DNA from: Bryobacteraceae bacterium
Lineage (GTDB): Bacteria > Acidobacteriota > Terriglobia > Bryobacterales > Bryobacteraceae
Assembly: GCA_025928545.1 (NCBI GenBank)
Contig: JAICJH010000018.1
Coordinates: forward strand, 36,876 to 100,875
DNA: 64,000 bases
Reading direction: 5' to 3'
The first letter of the stretch is position 1, and every line of letters starts with the position of its first letter. The notes beneath the pieces were generated by a model, which saw only the letters and a list, made by a program, of their open reading frames with translations, did no database searches and was not told the origin of the DNA. Shown piece by piece: positions 62,851-64,000 of the stretch. The translations under genes and the position numbers were made by a program.

Positions 62851-64000
62851 TTGGAAAGTGGACTCCGAAAAGCAACGCAAAACGAGTGGCTGCTTCAAAA
62901 CGGACCGAAGGAACTTGAGCTTCTGCTTCGGGCGGTTGTCTACTGCCCTTCCTCACCGATTCTGATTGCGGATAACGACGGCAAGTCACGCGAAATCAGT
63001 ACCGGCGCGAGCAAACTGGCGGGGCTTCCGAGAGAGAAGCTCATAGGCCGGCCTATAGACGAGTTAGCGACACCCTCCTCACGTCCCCAGCTTTCGGAGC
63101 TTTGGCGCGCATTCCTCGAAAATGACGTTGATGAAGGGGTGCTGGCCCTGGCAACACCGGATGGAACCGTCCGGAACCTCGCGTATCTGGCGCGCAAAGA
63201 CGTCCTGCCCGTCAGGCACGTTCTCGTGCTTCATGAACAGAAGGCTGCGGAGGCTGAAGACGCGAGTAAAGCTGAAGCTCGAATTCCTTCCTGGGTTCGG
63301 GATTACGCGCTTTACCTGCTGGACGCGGAAGGCCACATCGCCGCGTGGTACGCCGGCGCCTCGCGTATCTACAATTACCAGGCTGACGAAGTGCTGGGAC
63401 AGAGCACGCTTTTTCTTTACCCCGCCGAAGATTCGCTCCGGCCGCAGCTGCTGGAAGAGCTGTCGCGGGCTACTACCGGCGGTCACATGGCTACCGAATG
63501 CTGGCACGTCCGAAAGGATGGTACTCGTTTTTGGGCCAGCGCCATCACTGTCAGTCTGAGGGACGAGCACGGGACGCTGCGGGGTTTTGCCAGAGTGGTT
63601 CGTGATTTTACCGACCGCCACGAACGCGACAGAAAGCTGAGTCTGAGCCGCCCAGGGCCGCGGCCCACGCCCGCTGAGACGATCAGGGCCGCCGTGGTTT
63701 CGGGCGAATTCGATCGAGTGCCTGAGGCAAACGACGCCTTCCTGAATCTTGTGGGCTACACGCGCGAAGACCTGGTTTCAGGCAAGCTCGTTTGGCCCGA
63801 CCTGACGCCGGCCGAGTACATACCTCTGGATGAACTGGCGCATGAAGAAGGGCTGCGAGTCGGCGCCTGCACTCCATTTGAGAAAGAGCTGATTCGTAAA
63901 GACGGCAGCCGGGTTCCTGTTCTCGTGACCACTGCTGTACTCAAGCTGTCGCCGTTCCGCTGGATCAGTTTCATCACAGATCTGCGGGACCGCGAGCCGC
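62851..64000 (+). CDS. Multi-PAS signalling protein (runs off the window)
   Basis: Open from a TTG at 62851 to the end of the window, at least 383 residues. A stop at 62812 and an AAGGG upstream support the TTG; an ATG-based shorter frame elsewhere is not convincing. PAS units are visible: VVYCPSSPILIADNDGKSRE with GASKLAGLPREKLIGRPIDE; YALYLLDAEGHIAAWYAGAS with WHVRKDGTRFWASAITVSLR and GFARVVRDFTDR; FDRVPEANDAFLNLVGYTRE with LIRKDGSRVPVLVTTAVLKL. The output domain, probably a histidine kinase, is missing. It lies divergent from the malic enzyme across a palindrome-rich gap. Confidence 0.8.
   Translation, partial: MESGLRKATQNEWLLQNGPKELELLLRAVVYCPSSPILIADNDGKSREISTGASKLAGLPREKLIGRPIDELATPSSRPQLSELWRAFLENDVDEGVLALATPDGTVRNLAYLARKDVLPVRHVLVLHEQKAAEAEDASKAEARIPSWVRDYALYLLDAEGHIAAWYAGASRIYNYQADEVLGQSTLFLYPAEDSLRPQLLEELSRATTGGHMATECWHVRKDGTRFWASAITVSLRDEHGTLRGFARVVRDFTDRHERDRKLSLSRPGPRPTPAETIRAAVVSGEFDRVPEANDAFLNLVGYTREDLVSGKLVWPDLTPAEYIPLDELAHEEGLRVGACTPFEKELIRKDGSRVPVLVTTAVLKLSPFRWISFITDLRDREP

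Noticed and set aside
62693..62965. 90-aa plus-strand frame before the PAS protein
   Set aside because: It overlaps the well-supported PAS reading frame and spans the palindromes.

Overview
The window looks like a chromosomal segment from a Gram-negative, GC-rich, non-marine soil-type bacterium. The best guess is Acidobacteriota, probably the Bryobacterales/Solibacter lineage. The basis is an Oar-like TonB receptor with a carboxypeptidase-regulatory N-domain, a VWFA-related secreted protein of the type common in acidobacteria, multi-PAS sensor proteins, IPT/TIG secreted proteins and RND/TolC machinery. This is inference from protein flavour; no rRNA is present to confirm it. No tRNA, rRNA, CRISPR array or complete insertion sequence was seen.

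Layout. 1-5.9 kb: surface-polysaccharide genes (two GT4 glycosyltransferases, a hexapeptide acyltransferase, a frameshifted GT4 remnant, a YdcF-like protein, a polysaccharide deacetylase, an undecaprenyl-phosphate sugar transferase). 6.1-8.0 kb: a LytS/LytTR two-component pair. 8.1-13.0 kb: a TonB/Oar receptor and a secreted TPR protein. 13.1-16.1 kb: an AlkD-like repair protein and two tandem paralogues of an unrecognised secreted family. 16.1-24.2 kb: a metal-homeostasis block (small CxxCH protein, TolC/CzcB/CzcA-type efflux, then an Nramp transporter fused to a universal-stress domain behind a TTAG-rich dyad). 24.3-27.5 kb: a secreted matrixin-like metalloprotease and its partner. 27.5-34.2 kb: a minus-strand glycan operon with a split transketolase, coupled by ATGA/GTGA overlaps. 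34.5-36.2 kb: a GT39-like membrane protein. 36.3-40.7 kb: carB-carA. 40.7-46.1 kb: a methyltransferase, a porin with a very strong terminator, glnA, an SDR and an ECF sigma/anti-sigma pair. 46.2-50.5 kb: an orphan modA and a dnaK-dnaJ-hspR operon without grpE, with a legible promoter overlapped by a HAIR-like HspR site. 51-52 kb: wreckage of an AbiEi-type antitoxin and a nucleotidyltransferase module. 52.0-55.8 kb: a hybrid PAS histidine kinase (with a tandemly duplicated PAS) and an RsbU-like phosphatase. 55.9-58 kb: a Zn-dependent phospholipase-like protein and a SYLF protein. 58.4-60.8 kb: a candidate sortase locus. 60.8-64 kb: malic enzyme and a truncated multi-PAS protein.

Most interesting system: at 58.4-60.8 kb a secreted protein ends in a Gram-positive-style sorting signal (LPKTAG, hydrophobic segment, Arg-containing tail). 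It is followed by a VWA protein and a class-D-like sortase with the His, TLVTC Cys and Arg residues in place, all in an apparently Gram-negative cell. A second theme is a dispersed repeat built on the 10-nt unit GCCGATTCAC. It occurs at least five times, forms the 3' end of carB and supplies a start codon and Shine-Dalgarno-like sequence in front of the VWA gene.
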